Shown: piece after piece, positions 7,685-14,265 of the stretch
Layout: each line of letters opens with the position of its first letter
How positions within the stretch are numbered: the first letter of the stretch is position 1
NCBI GenBank assembly: GCA_003694635.1
Contig: RFKQ01000119.1
Span: forward strand, 1-35,630
Length of the DNA: 35,630 nucleotides
Source of the DNA: Planctomycetota bacterium
GTDB lineage: Bacteria; Planctomycetota; J132
Direction: 5' to 3'
The notes under the pieces: generated by a model
What the model was told of the DNA's origin: nothing
Database searches by the model: none
What the model saw: only the letters and a program-made list of their open reading frames with translations
Program-made: the position numbers and the translations under genes

Positions 7685-8529
7685 AACGCACAGTTCTTTT
7701 TGTAAACAATGAGGAATTTTTTAAAGAGAGTTTGGTTTCTTTGCTTCGCGAACGTGGAATAGAGCATTTTCTTTACGCTTCCTATCCTAAGAAAGCCCAA
7801 CTTTTGATCAGTCAAGCGGATTGTGTGATCGCGGAGGAGCCGGAGGAAACCTCGTTTGAATTGCTGCGTTGGATTCGCTCCCACAACCGGCATTTTCAGA
7901 AGCCTGTTTTTCTTTTTGTTTCCTCTTCCAACGCTTCTCCTTCCCCAGAGTTGGAGAAGAGGGCAAAAGAGCATGGTGCGGACGCCCTGTTTTCCCGATC
8001 CTTTTCCAAGAAACGGTTTTTAACCAAGTTTGAGGAGTGTTTTCAGCGTCCTCAGCTGCGCACCAATATGAGCTACATGGAGCCCTTTGTTCAGGCTTTT
8101 CAGAATATGTGCAAGAATATGTTAGACCTAGAGCTACGTTGGGATCCTCCCCTCTACTCCGTATCCGAGAAGGGTTATGATTCCCAGCTAACGGGGGTGA
8201 TCAGCTTCTCGGGTAGGGTGCAGGGCTCGCTGTGGATTTCCATGGAAGAGGAGACGGCTTACCGAACGATTTCCAGTTTGATGGGCGTGGAAGAGGTTTC
8301 TGAGGAGATTTTGGTGGACGGGATAGGCGAGCTCACCAACATTGTGGCGGGAAATGCCAAGAATGGTCTTCGCACGTTTGGGGGAGCACTGCGGATTTCT
8401 ATCCCCAATGTGATTCGTGGGAGTTCTTATCATATTTGCCGGGCCCATTCGCATTTGGCTTTGTACACCACCTTTTACTGCTCATTAGGGGCCTACCATC
8501 TCAATGTTAGTCTTTCAGATACATCCTAA
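7681..8529 (+). CDS. Degenerate receiver fused to CheX-like phosphatase domain
   Basis: This 282-residue protein starts at the ATG overlapping the preceding stop. Residues 1-120 look like a receiver that has lost its chemistry: the acidic pair reads N9-N10, the phospho-acceptor position holds Glu52, and the conserved Lys is Arg106. Residues 130-282 are a CheX domain with E217 and N220 in DGIGELTNIVAGN, so the phosphatase site looks intact. The C-terminal half is a clear paralogue of the upstream CheX, including the IPNVIRGSSY segment. The pseudo-receiver may be a dimerisation or docking module that stays in one state. An alternative GTG start at 7657 overlaps the upstream gene further and is less likely. 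Confidence 0.78.
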   Translation: MKRTVLFVNNEEFFKESLVSLLRERGIEHFLYASYPKKAQLLISQADCVIAEEPEETSFELLRWIRSHNRHFQKPVFLFVSSSNASPSPELEKRAKEHGADALFSRSFSKKRFLTKFEECFQRPQLRTNMSYMEPFVQAFQNMCKNMLDLELRWDPPLYSVSEKGYDSQLTGVISFSGRVQGSLWISMEEETAYRTISSLMGVEEVSEEILVDGIGELTNIVAGNAKNGLRTFGGALRISIPNVIRGSSYHICRAHSHLALYTTFYCSLGAYHLNVSLSDTS

Positions 8530-8670
8530 GAACAAGGAGGTGCCAGAGGTAAGAAATAAATGGATCGGATGCAGGAGCAGAGGTAAAAATCTGCGCTGCG
8601 GGCCTAAGGAGTTTATTGGAATGGGTGATTGAAATCGGATTTTGTAAGGCAAGCTTAGAGGAAAAACTGT

Positions 8671-9618
8671 ATGGCCCAGAAGATACTGATTGTGGACGAT
8701 TCATCTGTGATGCGCAAAATGCTTCGGAGTGAGCTGCAGAAGCACCAATACGAAGTAATCGAGGCGGACAACGGAAGCTCTGCGCTAAAAAAGGTGAAAG
8801 AAGAGAAGCCCAATTTGATCATTTCGGACATCAACATGCCCATTATGGACGGGTGGGATTTCTGTTGGTCGTTGCGAAAAGACCCGCAATTGAATGAGAT
8901 CCCGTTTATATTTCTCTCGGCCAACAATGAGGTCTCGGATCGGGTAAAGGGAATTCAGCTAGGAGCGGATGATTATGTAATCAAGCCCTTTAGCCCTCAA
9001 GAGCTGGTGGCTAGGGTGCAGGGATTGCTCAGCCGTTATCAAAAAGAGTCTAGTTCCCCAAAAGAAGACAAATCCCTTACGGGCAAGCTAACCAAGATGG
9101 ATTTGTCCAATTTGCTTCAATTCCTCAATATGAACGGAATGACGGGGATATTGAAAATCGAATACCGCGGCCAGGAGGGGGAGATCTTTATTCGCACCGG
9201 AGATATTATCAACGCAAGGGTGAACACCATTGTTGCCTCTCCGGCCCCCCATAAGGCTCTTTATCGGATTTTGTCCTGGAAAGAGGATGGTTGCTTTGTT
9301 TTTCAAGAGGAGGAGAATTTGGAGGTGGAGGAGGCGTTTCAGGAAAATTCTCTAAAACTGATGATGGATGGCCTAAAACAGCTCGATGAACTGGACAAAA
9401 TCAAGGATCAACTTCCCCCGGAGGATGCGGAGCTAGAGTTGGTTCAAAAGGGGTTGATGGATGATCCGGATTTCCGAAAGTTGCGTCCATTTTTAGAAGT
9501 GGTGGAGCGGGAGCGGGTTTTGAAGAAGATTTTAAATGCAAGCCCGTTAACGGACTTTCAGATTTACCAGATTGTGCTTCTTATGATAGCTGAGGGGCAT
9601 TTCCGGGTGCTGAAGTGA
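8671..9618 (+). CDS. Response regulator: intact receiver plus PATAN (DUF4388) domain
   Basis: This 315-residue protein has a fully equipped receiver (residues 1-120): acidic pair D9/D10, phospho-acceptor D53, S83 and K105. Residues 135-215 are a PATAN/DUF4388 domain (GKLTKMDLSNLLQFLNMNG, then GEIFIRTGDIINA), followed by a helical tail. It is the only receiver in the cluster that can be phosphorylated by the known chemistry, so it is the natural substrate for the two CheX proteins encoded upstream. No histidine kinase is present in the window, so the phosphate donor is unknown. In cyanobacteria PATAN-receiver proteins bind the pilus motor PilB, which is relevant to the GspE at 32813. A GAGGAAAA sequence precedes the ATG. 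Confidence 0.9.
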   Translation: MAQKILIVDDSSVMRKMLRSELQKHQYEVIEADNGSSALKKVKEEKPNLIISDINMPIMDGWDFCWSLRKDPQLNEIPFIFLSANNEVSDRVKGIQLGADDYVIKPFSPQELVARVQGLLSRYQKESSSPKEDKSLTGKLTKMDLSNLLQFLNMNGMTGILKIEYRGQEGEIFIRTGDIINARVNTIVASPAPHKALYRILSWKEDGCFVFQEEENLEVEEAFQENSLKLMMDGLKQLDELDKIKDQLPPEDAELELVQKGLMDDPDFRKLRPFLEVVERERVLKKILNASPLTDFQIYQIVLLMIAEGHFRVLK

Positions 9619-9675
9619 GTAGAATTATGTTTTTTTCAGTATTTTCCCAATCATTGGAAGATAAAAGGAGCAGAA

Positions 9676-10704
9676 ATGAAAAATTGGTATATTTTTCTTT
9701 TATGTGGGCTTTTCCTAGGGATTTTGGGACTTTGGTGCTCGAGGGAAACGATGGAGGCCTCGGCGCCAAAATACCTGCTTAAGCTGGCCACCGTTGCCCC
9801 GGATGGCTCATCCTGGATGAAGATTATGGAGAAGATGGATGAGGAGCTTCGCCAAAAAACCCAAGGGGAAGTAGGCTTTCAAATCTATGGAGGGGGACGA
9901 GCGGGGGAAGAGGGAGCGGTTTTAGAAAAAATGCGGGATGGGGAATACCACGCCGCTGGATTTACAGGGCTAGGGTTGGGAAAAATTTATAAGGACACCC
10001 GGGTGCTGCAGCTTCCTTTTTTGTACAAAAACTATTCAGAATACGACTATGTTCTAAAAAAAATCCACAGAAAGCTCTGGAGAGGCATCTACAAAAACGG
10101 TTTTATTCATCTAGGGTGGGCTGAGGGAGGATTTGTCAATCTGTTTTCGAAAAAGAGACTTACCAGTTTAAGCGATATTCAAAATTCCAGTTTGTGGCTG
10201 CGTCAAGGGGATCCCTTTCTTAAGGAAATGTTTAAGGGCTTGGGGATTGTGGCCCCTGTGCCTTTGGGGTTGCAGGATGTTCTGCCTATGCTGCAGACGG
10301 GGAAAGTGGATACATTCGGCGTTTCTCCTCTAGCTTGCGTGGCTCTCCAGTGGCACTCGGAGGTGAATTACTGCCTGGCTTATGACATCTACAACATCAC
10401 CGCTGCGCTGGTGATCTCGAAAAAGGTATGGTTTCGCCTGCCAAAAAGCTATCGTTTGCCGCTGTATAAAACGGTGAAAAAATACGCCAAAAAATTGGTG
10501 GCAACTAGCCGACGAGACAATGAGAAAGCAAAGAAGGACCTTCTCAAAATGGGGATAGAGAACATTCAACCTAGCTCAGCCCAGGTCCAGGAAATGCTCC
10601 GAAAAGGCAAAGAAATTCGCGAATACCTCCTCAAAAAGCAGATATTTTCTGCCAAAATTTTGAATAGAGTCCAGAAAATTCTGGAGAAAAAAAGAAAAAA
10701 ATAA
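9676..10704 (+). CDS. TRAP-type solute-binding protein, DctP family (orphan)
   Basis: This 342-residue protein begins with a signal sequence or anchor (hydrophobic residues about 5-21). It then shows the DctP signature: LKLATVAPDGSSWMKIMEKM, an internal QIYGGGRAGEE segment, LQLPFLYKNYSEYDYV, and SLWLRQGDPF, containing the Arg that usually pairs with a carboxylate ligand. DctP proteins deliver organic acids to DctQM membrane permeases in the periplasm. No dctQ or dctM lies nearby, so the partner is elsewhere or the protein serves another role such as ligand sensing. The C-terminal tail is very Lys-rich. AAAGGAG precedes the ATG. It lies 57 bases after the response regulator and may share its transcript. 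Confidence 0.85.
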   Translation: MKNWYIFLLCGLFLGILGLWCSRETMEASAPKYLLKLATVAPDGSSWMKIMEKMDEELRQKTQGEVGFQIYGGGRAGEEGAVLEKMRDGEYHAAGFTGLGLGKIYKDTRVLQLPFLYKNYSEYDYVLKKIHRKLWRGIYKNGFIHLGWAEGGFVNLFSKKRLTSLSDIQNSSLWLRQGDPFLKEMFKGLGIVAPVPLGLQDVLPMLQTGKVDTFGVSPLACVALQWHSEVNYCLAYDIYNITAALVISKKVWFRLPKSYRLPLYKTVKKYAKKLVATSRRDNEKAKKDLLKMGIENIQPSSAQVQEMLRKGKEIREYLLKKQIFSAKILNRVQKILEKKRKK

Positions 10705-11014
10705 CCTCTGTTTTCCCTCCGCTCTTCTCTCGTAAGGCGGCTCAAAGCTCTCTGCCTTCCGCACGATGGCTTGTGAGTCTCTAATAGGTAGAGGCCTCAT
10801 CTGAAAGCACAAACGAGCCCGCCAAACACAAGTCTAGGCGCTCTTTCAAGCGGATACCAGAGCTCTTTGCGCGTTCAAGTTCTAACTGAGGCTAGGAAAA
10901 GCGCCAAAGGAAGAGCGGTTCAGCTCCCCCATTTTGGTTTTTTCTCTAGAGAGCGATGGCTAGGGGGAGGAGGTCGTTTTGTGCTGTTTTCCTCTTTTTT
11001 GCCCAAAAAACGGG
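10705..11014. other. 310-base gap between convergent genes, no gene recognised
   Basis: I checked both strands for tRNA arms, small RNAs (signal recognition particle, RNase P and 6S type signatures) and proteins with ribosome-binding sites, and found none that convince. The right end holds a short inverted repeat (GCCC at 11001-11004 with GGGC at 11012-11015) followed by an A-run on the minus strand. This could help end transcription of the pseudouridine synthase but is not a canonical terminator. Composition is close to balanced. Confidence 0.4.
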
Positions 11015-11764
11015 CTATTCCTCCACGGGGAGCTTCGCAAGGGATTTTAGCGCTTTGATTTCTTTTCTAGTTAGATACCGCCACTTGCCTCTTGGCAAAT
11101 TCTTTTTATCCAAGTTTGCATACACCACCCTATCCAAATGCCGAACAGAATATCCTAAGGCCTCAAAGAGGCGGCGTACAATACGGTTTTTTCCTATATG
11201 GATGGTGAGAGTTATTTTTCGTCTATCTTCTTTTTTGACCTGAAGTTTGTCCACCCAAGCCACTCCATCCTCAAGCTGAACTCCGTTCTGAATTCTTTCC
11301 TCATCTCGAGGTAGAAGAGGTTTGTTCAATTTGACGTGATAGACCTTAGGAATTTGATAACGAGGGTGGGACAATATTTGGGCAAGGGCACCGTCATTGG
11401 TCAGAAGCAGCAAGCCGGTTGTATCCTTATCCAGTCGTCCAACGGGAAAAACGCGGGTGGAGAGCTCCACCAGATCCATTACGGTTTTTCTCCCTTTGGG
11501 ATCGTGGGTGGTGGTCAAGCAATGTTTGGGTTTGTTGAGAAGGATATAAATGTTTTTTTGAAGCTCCAGTTTTTGGCCTTGCAGCTGCACTTCATCTTGG
11601 TCTACCACCACCTTTTGGGCTAGGTTTTTTACCGTTTTTTGGTTGATTTTGACCAGTCCTTGGAGGATATACTCTTCGGCTTGGCGTCTGGAGCATAGCC
11701 CTGCTTTGGCGAGGTATTGATTGATGCGCATACAGCGGTGCTTTTTGTTTTTTTTCTTTCCCAT
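11015..11764 (-). CDS. Pseudouridine synthase, RsuA/RluB/RluF family
   Basis: This 249-residue protein has an S4 RNA-binding domain (about residues 12-60, MRINQYLAKAGLCSRRQAE) followed by the catalytic domain with the GRLDKDTTGLLLLTNDG motif. The Asp in that motif attacks uridine C1', and KNRIVRRLFEALGY is the second family motif. These enzymes convert one uridine in 16S or 23S rRNA (RluB-like, domain V, is most likely) to pseudouridine. The ATG at 11764 follows a GGAAGAGGAA purine run, whereas the internal ATG at 11731 has no ribosome-binding site. The gene is divergent from the envelope protein at 11911 and convergent with dctP. Family is certain; the modified position is not. Confidence 0.93.
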   Translation of the reverse strand: MGKKKNKKHRCMRINQYLAKAGLCSRRQAEEYILQGLVKINQKTVKNLAQKVVVDQDEVQLQGQKLELQKNIYILLNKPKHCLTTTHDPKGRKTVMDLVELSTRVFPVGRLDKDTTGLLLLTNDGALAQILSHPRYQIPKVYHVKLNKPLLPRDEERIQNGVQLEDGVAWVDKLQVKKEDRRKITLTIHIGKNRIVRRLFEALGYSVRHLDRVVYANLDKKNLPRGKWRYLTRKEIKALKSLAKLPVEE

Positions 11765-11789
11765 ATTTCCTCTTCCTTAGAGGCGTTTT

Positions 11790-11858
11790 CAGAAATTTTT
11801 CATATTTCTGTAAAATCCAATAGGCTTTTTGGAATTTACAAAATTCCCCATTGGATTT
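11790..11858. promoter_or_regulatory. Three inverted repeats, two of them nested, in a divergent promoter region
   Basis: CAGAAAT (11790-11796) faces ATTTCTG (11804-11810), 7 bp. AAATCCAAT (11813-11821) faces ATTGGATTT (11850-11858), 9 bp, and encloses GGAATTT-ACA-AAATTCC (11831-11847), a 7-bp stem with a three-base loop. All arms are perfect. They sit between the divergent starts at 11764 and 11911, where an operator, a regulatory RNA structure or both would be expected. Confidence 0.55.
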
Positions 11859-11910
11859 CGTAAATAAATATATAGAGCATCGCAAATCAAATCCGAGATC
11901 AAAGGAAAGA

Positions 11911-13272
11911 ATGCAACCCCAAACGCGCACAAAAAAACGGAAATATTGGCTTTGGCTGCTTCTCTCTCTCTCTGTGCCTTTCGGCTTGGGAGGTATTCTG
12001 TACGTGAATTTTGCCTCTGAGCGCCCTTCTTCTTTTCAAATTCTTCTTACCTCTTGCCAAGGGCGTCCAATTGTGGGGGCAAAAATCGAGGTATATAACA
12101 AAAGCAACTCGCAAACTCAGACCTTTCAGACCAATTCCCAAGGAAGGGCTTTTTTACCTTTAGATAGAATTTATTCTTACCGGCTTCGTTGTCAAGCGCA
12201 AGGATTTCGTGAACTTTCCCTCAATCTAACCCCGGAGCAGATCGAGGATTCCAGGCTGCACATTCGCCTTATGGAGAAGCATGCCTCGCCGGCTAGTTTG
12301 AAAAATTCCGAGGCGAGCTATCGCATTGAGGGAAAGATTCTCCCCGCTCTTCCCGGGGCGGAGGTGATGGCTTTGGAGTTGGGGGCGGAGAGACGCTATT
12401 CTGTTTCTGTTGGGGAGGGCGGGGAGTTTGAATTTCCTGCTCTTCCTGCTGGTTTGTATCACCTCTATGGGAAGAGGGGGAAGAGGCAAACTCCTATTTA
12501 TACCTGTTTTTTAAGCCGCCAAGATTTATCCAATATCCAGCTGGAGTTTCCGCCGGTGGGAGATTTGGAAATAGAAACGGAACTGCCTAATCTTCAAGAA
12601 ATTTGGCTTTTTTCCCTAGCCTTCAAACAAGTCATTGTTCGAGGTATCCCCTCTTCTGCGCTCAGAAGAGGGCGCTTTCGACTCCCTTCGCTCCCCCTAG
12701 GGCCTGCTTTGGTGTGGGCGATTTCTCAAAAAGGGCAATGTCTTGCTAGAGCAAAGGTGCTCGTCCAACCAACCACCCGCTTAGAGCTTTCGGAATCTGT
12801 TTCCAAACTCTATCGTTTAAGTGGTCGAGTGGAAAAAATACCGGGAGGTGGTAAATCTCAGCTGCGTCTCTATCATCTTCCTTTGTATCCTATGGAGAAA
12901 AAACGCCTTCTCCTTCTCGAAAGGCCCCTTAGGAAAAATAGGTTTCAGGTCCAAGTGCCGAGGGGTTTTTACGTTTTAGAGCTGCTCCATTCGTCAGGGA
13001 AAATACTTCTGCAAAGGGAAGTGGAAATGCTAGAAGATCAGGATCTGATCCTTCGTCCACAGCTTTTTCCTCTTAGGATAGAGACTTCGAAAAAAACGAA
13101 AATCATTTGGCAATCCCACCTCCCCCTCTCCTCCTATCGAATGCTTGAACTGACAAAAGATCAGACTCTATTTTTGGCTAGTTCCCGCTATACCTTTTGG
13201 ATACTTACCCCTGAGTCTGGCTTTCGAAAGGAAATCCGCCTAACCCGTCCTCAAACTCTACGCCTTCGTTAA
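11911..13272 (+). CDS. Membrane-anchored protein with carboxypeptidase-regulatory-like domains
   Basis: From ATG 11911 (AAAGGAAAG just upstream) the protein is 453 residues; the longer frame would start at a TTG inside the inverted repeat and lacks a ribosome-binding site. After a basic N-terminus a membrane helix (about residues 12-32) anchors it, with the rest outside the cytoplasm. Residues 40-115 look like a carboxypeptidase-regulatory beta-sandwich (QGRPIVGAKIEVYN, then TNSQGRAFLPL, then YSYRLRCQAQGFRE). A second similar segment lies around residues 135-215. The remainder is beta-rich without recognised motifs. Such domains are usually structural or adhesive. It is 34 bases from the next gene and probably cotranscribed with it. 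Confidence 0.65.
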   Translation: MQPQTRTKKRKYWLWLLLSLSVPFGLGGILYVNFASERPSSFQILLTSCQGRPIVGAKIEVYNKSNSQTQTFQTNSQGRAFLPLDRIYSYRLRCQAQGFRELSLNLTPEQIEDSRLHIRLMEKHASPASLKNSEASYRIEGKILPALPGAEVMALELGAERRYSVSVGEGGEFEFPALPAGLYHLYGKRGKRQTPIYTCFLSRQDLSNIQLEFPPVGDLEIETELPNLQEIWLFSLAFKQVIVRGIPSSALRRGRFRLPSLPLGPALVWAISQKGQCLARAKVLVQPTTRLELSESVSKLYRLSGRVEKIPGGGKSQLRLYHLPLYPMEKKRLLLLERPLRKNRFQVQVPRGFYVLELLHSSGKILLQREVEMLEDQDLILRPQLFPLRIETSKKTKIIWQSHLPLSSYRMLELTKDQTLFLASSRYTFWILTPESGFRKEIRLTRPQTLRLR

Positions 13273-13306
13273 GTTCCTAAGTCCCTTAAATGCGAGGTTT
13301 ACAAAA

Positions 13307-14257
13307 ATGAAAAGAGATTTTTTCCCATACTTTGCGCTTTATTTTTTACTCTTCTCCCCCCTTCTTCAGGCCCAGGATGTTGCCTTGCCCGCGGACAAGA
13401 TGCTGGTGATTCACCAGCTTTCCAACGGCCTACTCCAGGCGCAAACCAAGCAGAGCGCTACCAGAATGATTCGTCAGCGCCTCTATATCGCCAAGGATAG
13501 GTTGCGTATCGAAAGCATGGAGGGGCAAAGAACGGTGGTGATTGTGCGTTTGGATAAAAGATTGCTCTGGAAATGGAACCCTCAAAACCCAAAGAAAGAG
13601 TATGAAGAGGTTCCGTTTTCAAAGTTTGAGAGGGAGTACAAGCGGCGTTTGCGAAGGAAGGCGAGTTTTAAGCAGCGGATTTTGACCAGCGCTCTTCCCA
13701 AACGACGGAAGGTGGAAATTTTACAGCAAGCCTATCTCAATCCCTTTGGGCCGGATTTGGTAAGCGTAGGAAAGTCCTCACAAAAAAAAGAAATCTCCGG
13801 CTTTCCTTGCGAGGAGTGGATTGTGGAGCGCAATGGCTTTGAAGTGGCCCGCCTGTGGACGACTAAGGGAGCTTACTCCCCCTCGTATTTATTTCGATTT
13901 TACAAAGCCCTCAAGGCCTTTACACCGGAGGAAGAGAGGGCCATTGAGAAGATTGAGGGGTTTCCCATTCTTTTGAGGATACGTCTTCAATATTTTATTG
14001 GCGCTAGTTATAAAGTTTTTGATATTTACGCCCATATTCAAAATATCGAACAGCGCCCTCTTGAGCTCTATCCGTTCCGCCTTCCGCCCGGGTGGAAAAA
14101 AAAGTCTACCAACGCGGTTTTAAAATGCGCCTACCCCAAATGCAAAAACCTCGTCAAAGTGAAAAAATTTCGCGTTATCCACCATGGCAAAGTCTATTAC
14201 TGCTGCAAGCAGCAGCATCAAATTAAACTAATGATTTTATTTGCTAAGCAAAGGTGA
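13307..14257 (+). CDS. Exported protein of unknown function with C-terminal Cys/His zinc-ribbon-like segment
   Basis: This 316-residue protein has a clear signal peptide (hydrophobic 6-20, cleavage after about LLQAQ). The body, residues 25-265, is beta-strand-rich and resembles DUF4412-type outer-membrane lipoprotein-like domains (VVIVRLDKRLLWKWNP, then ISGFPCEEWIVERNG), though I cannot assign it firmly. The last 45 residues contain CAYPKC, then VIHHGKVYYCCKQQH, a Cys4/His arrangement like a small treble-clef or TRASH/YHS zinc ribbon. Such ribbons are usually cytoplasmic, so one on an exported protein is odd and may bind a metal in the periplasm. The stop overlaps a possible GTG start of the helicase gene. 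Confidence 0.6.
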   Translation: MKRDFFPYFALYFLLFSPLLQAQDVALPADKMLVIHQLSNGLLQAQTKQSATRMIRQRLYIAKDRLRIESMEGQRTVVIVRLDKRLLWKWNPQNPKKEYEEVPFSKFEREYKRRLRRKASFKQRILTSALPKRRKVEILQQAYLNPFGPDLVSVGKSSQKKEISGFPCEEWIVERNGFEVARLWTTKGAYSPSYLFRFYKALKAFTPEEERAIEKIEGFPILLRIRLQYFIGASYKVFDIYAHIQNIEQRPLELYPFRLPPGWKKKSTNAVLKCAYPKCKNLVKVKKFRVIHHGKVYYCCKQQHQIKLMILFAKQR

Positions 14258-14265
14258 TTTGCGAA

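Noticed and set aside
8533-8630. Possible short leader peptide (GTG start in AAGGAGGTG) before the receiver-PATAN gene
   Set aside because: The start codon overlaps its own ribosome-binding sequence and the 30-residue product resembles nothing; likely chance.
10705-11014. Possible tRNA or small RNA in the 310-base gap, because of a GTTCAAGTTC stretch near 10880
   Set aside because: The flanking bases do not pair as a T-arm and no acceptor or anticodon arm can be drawn.
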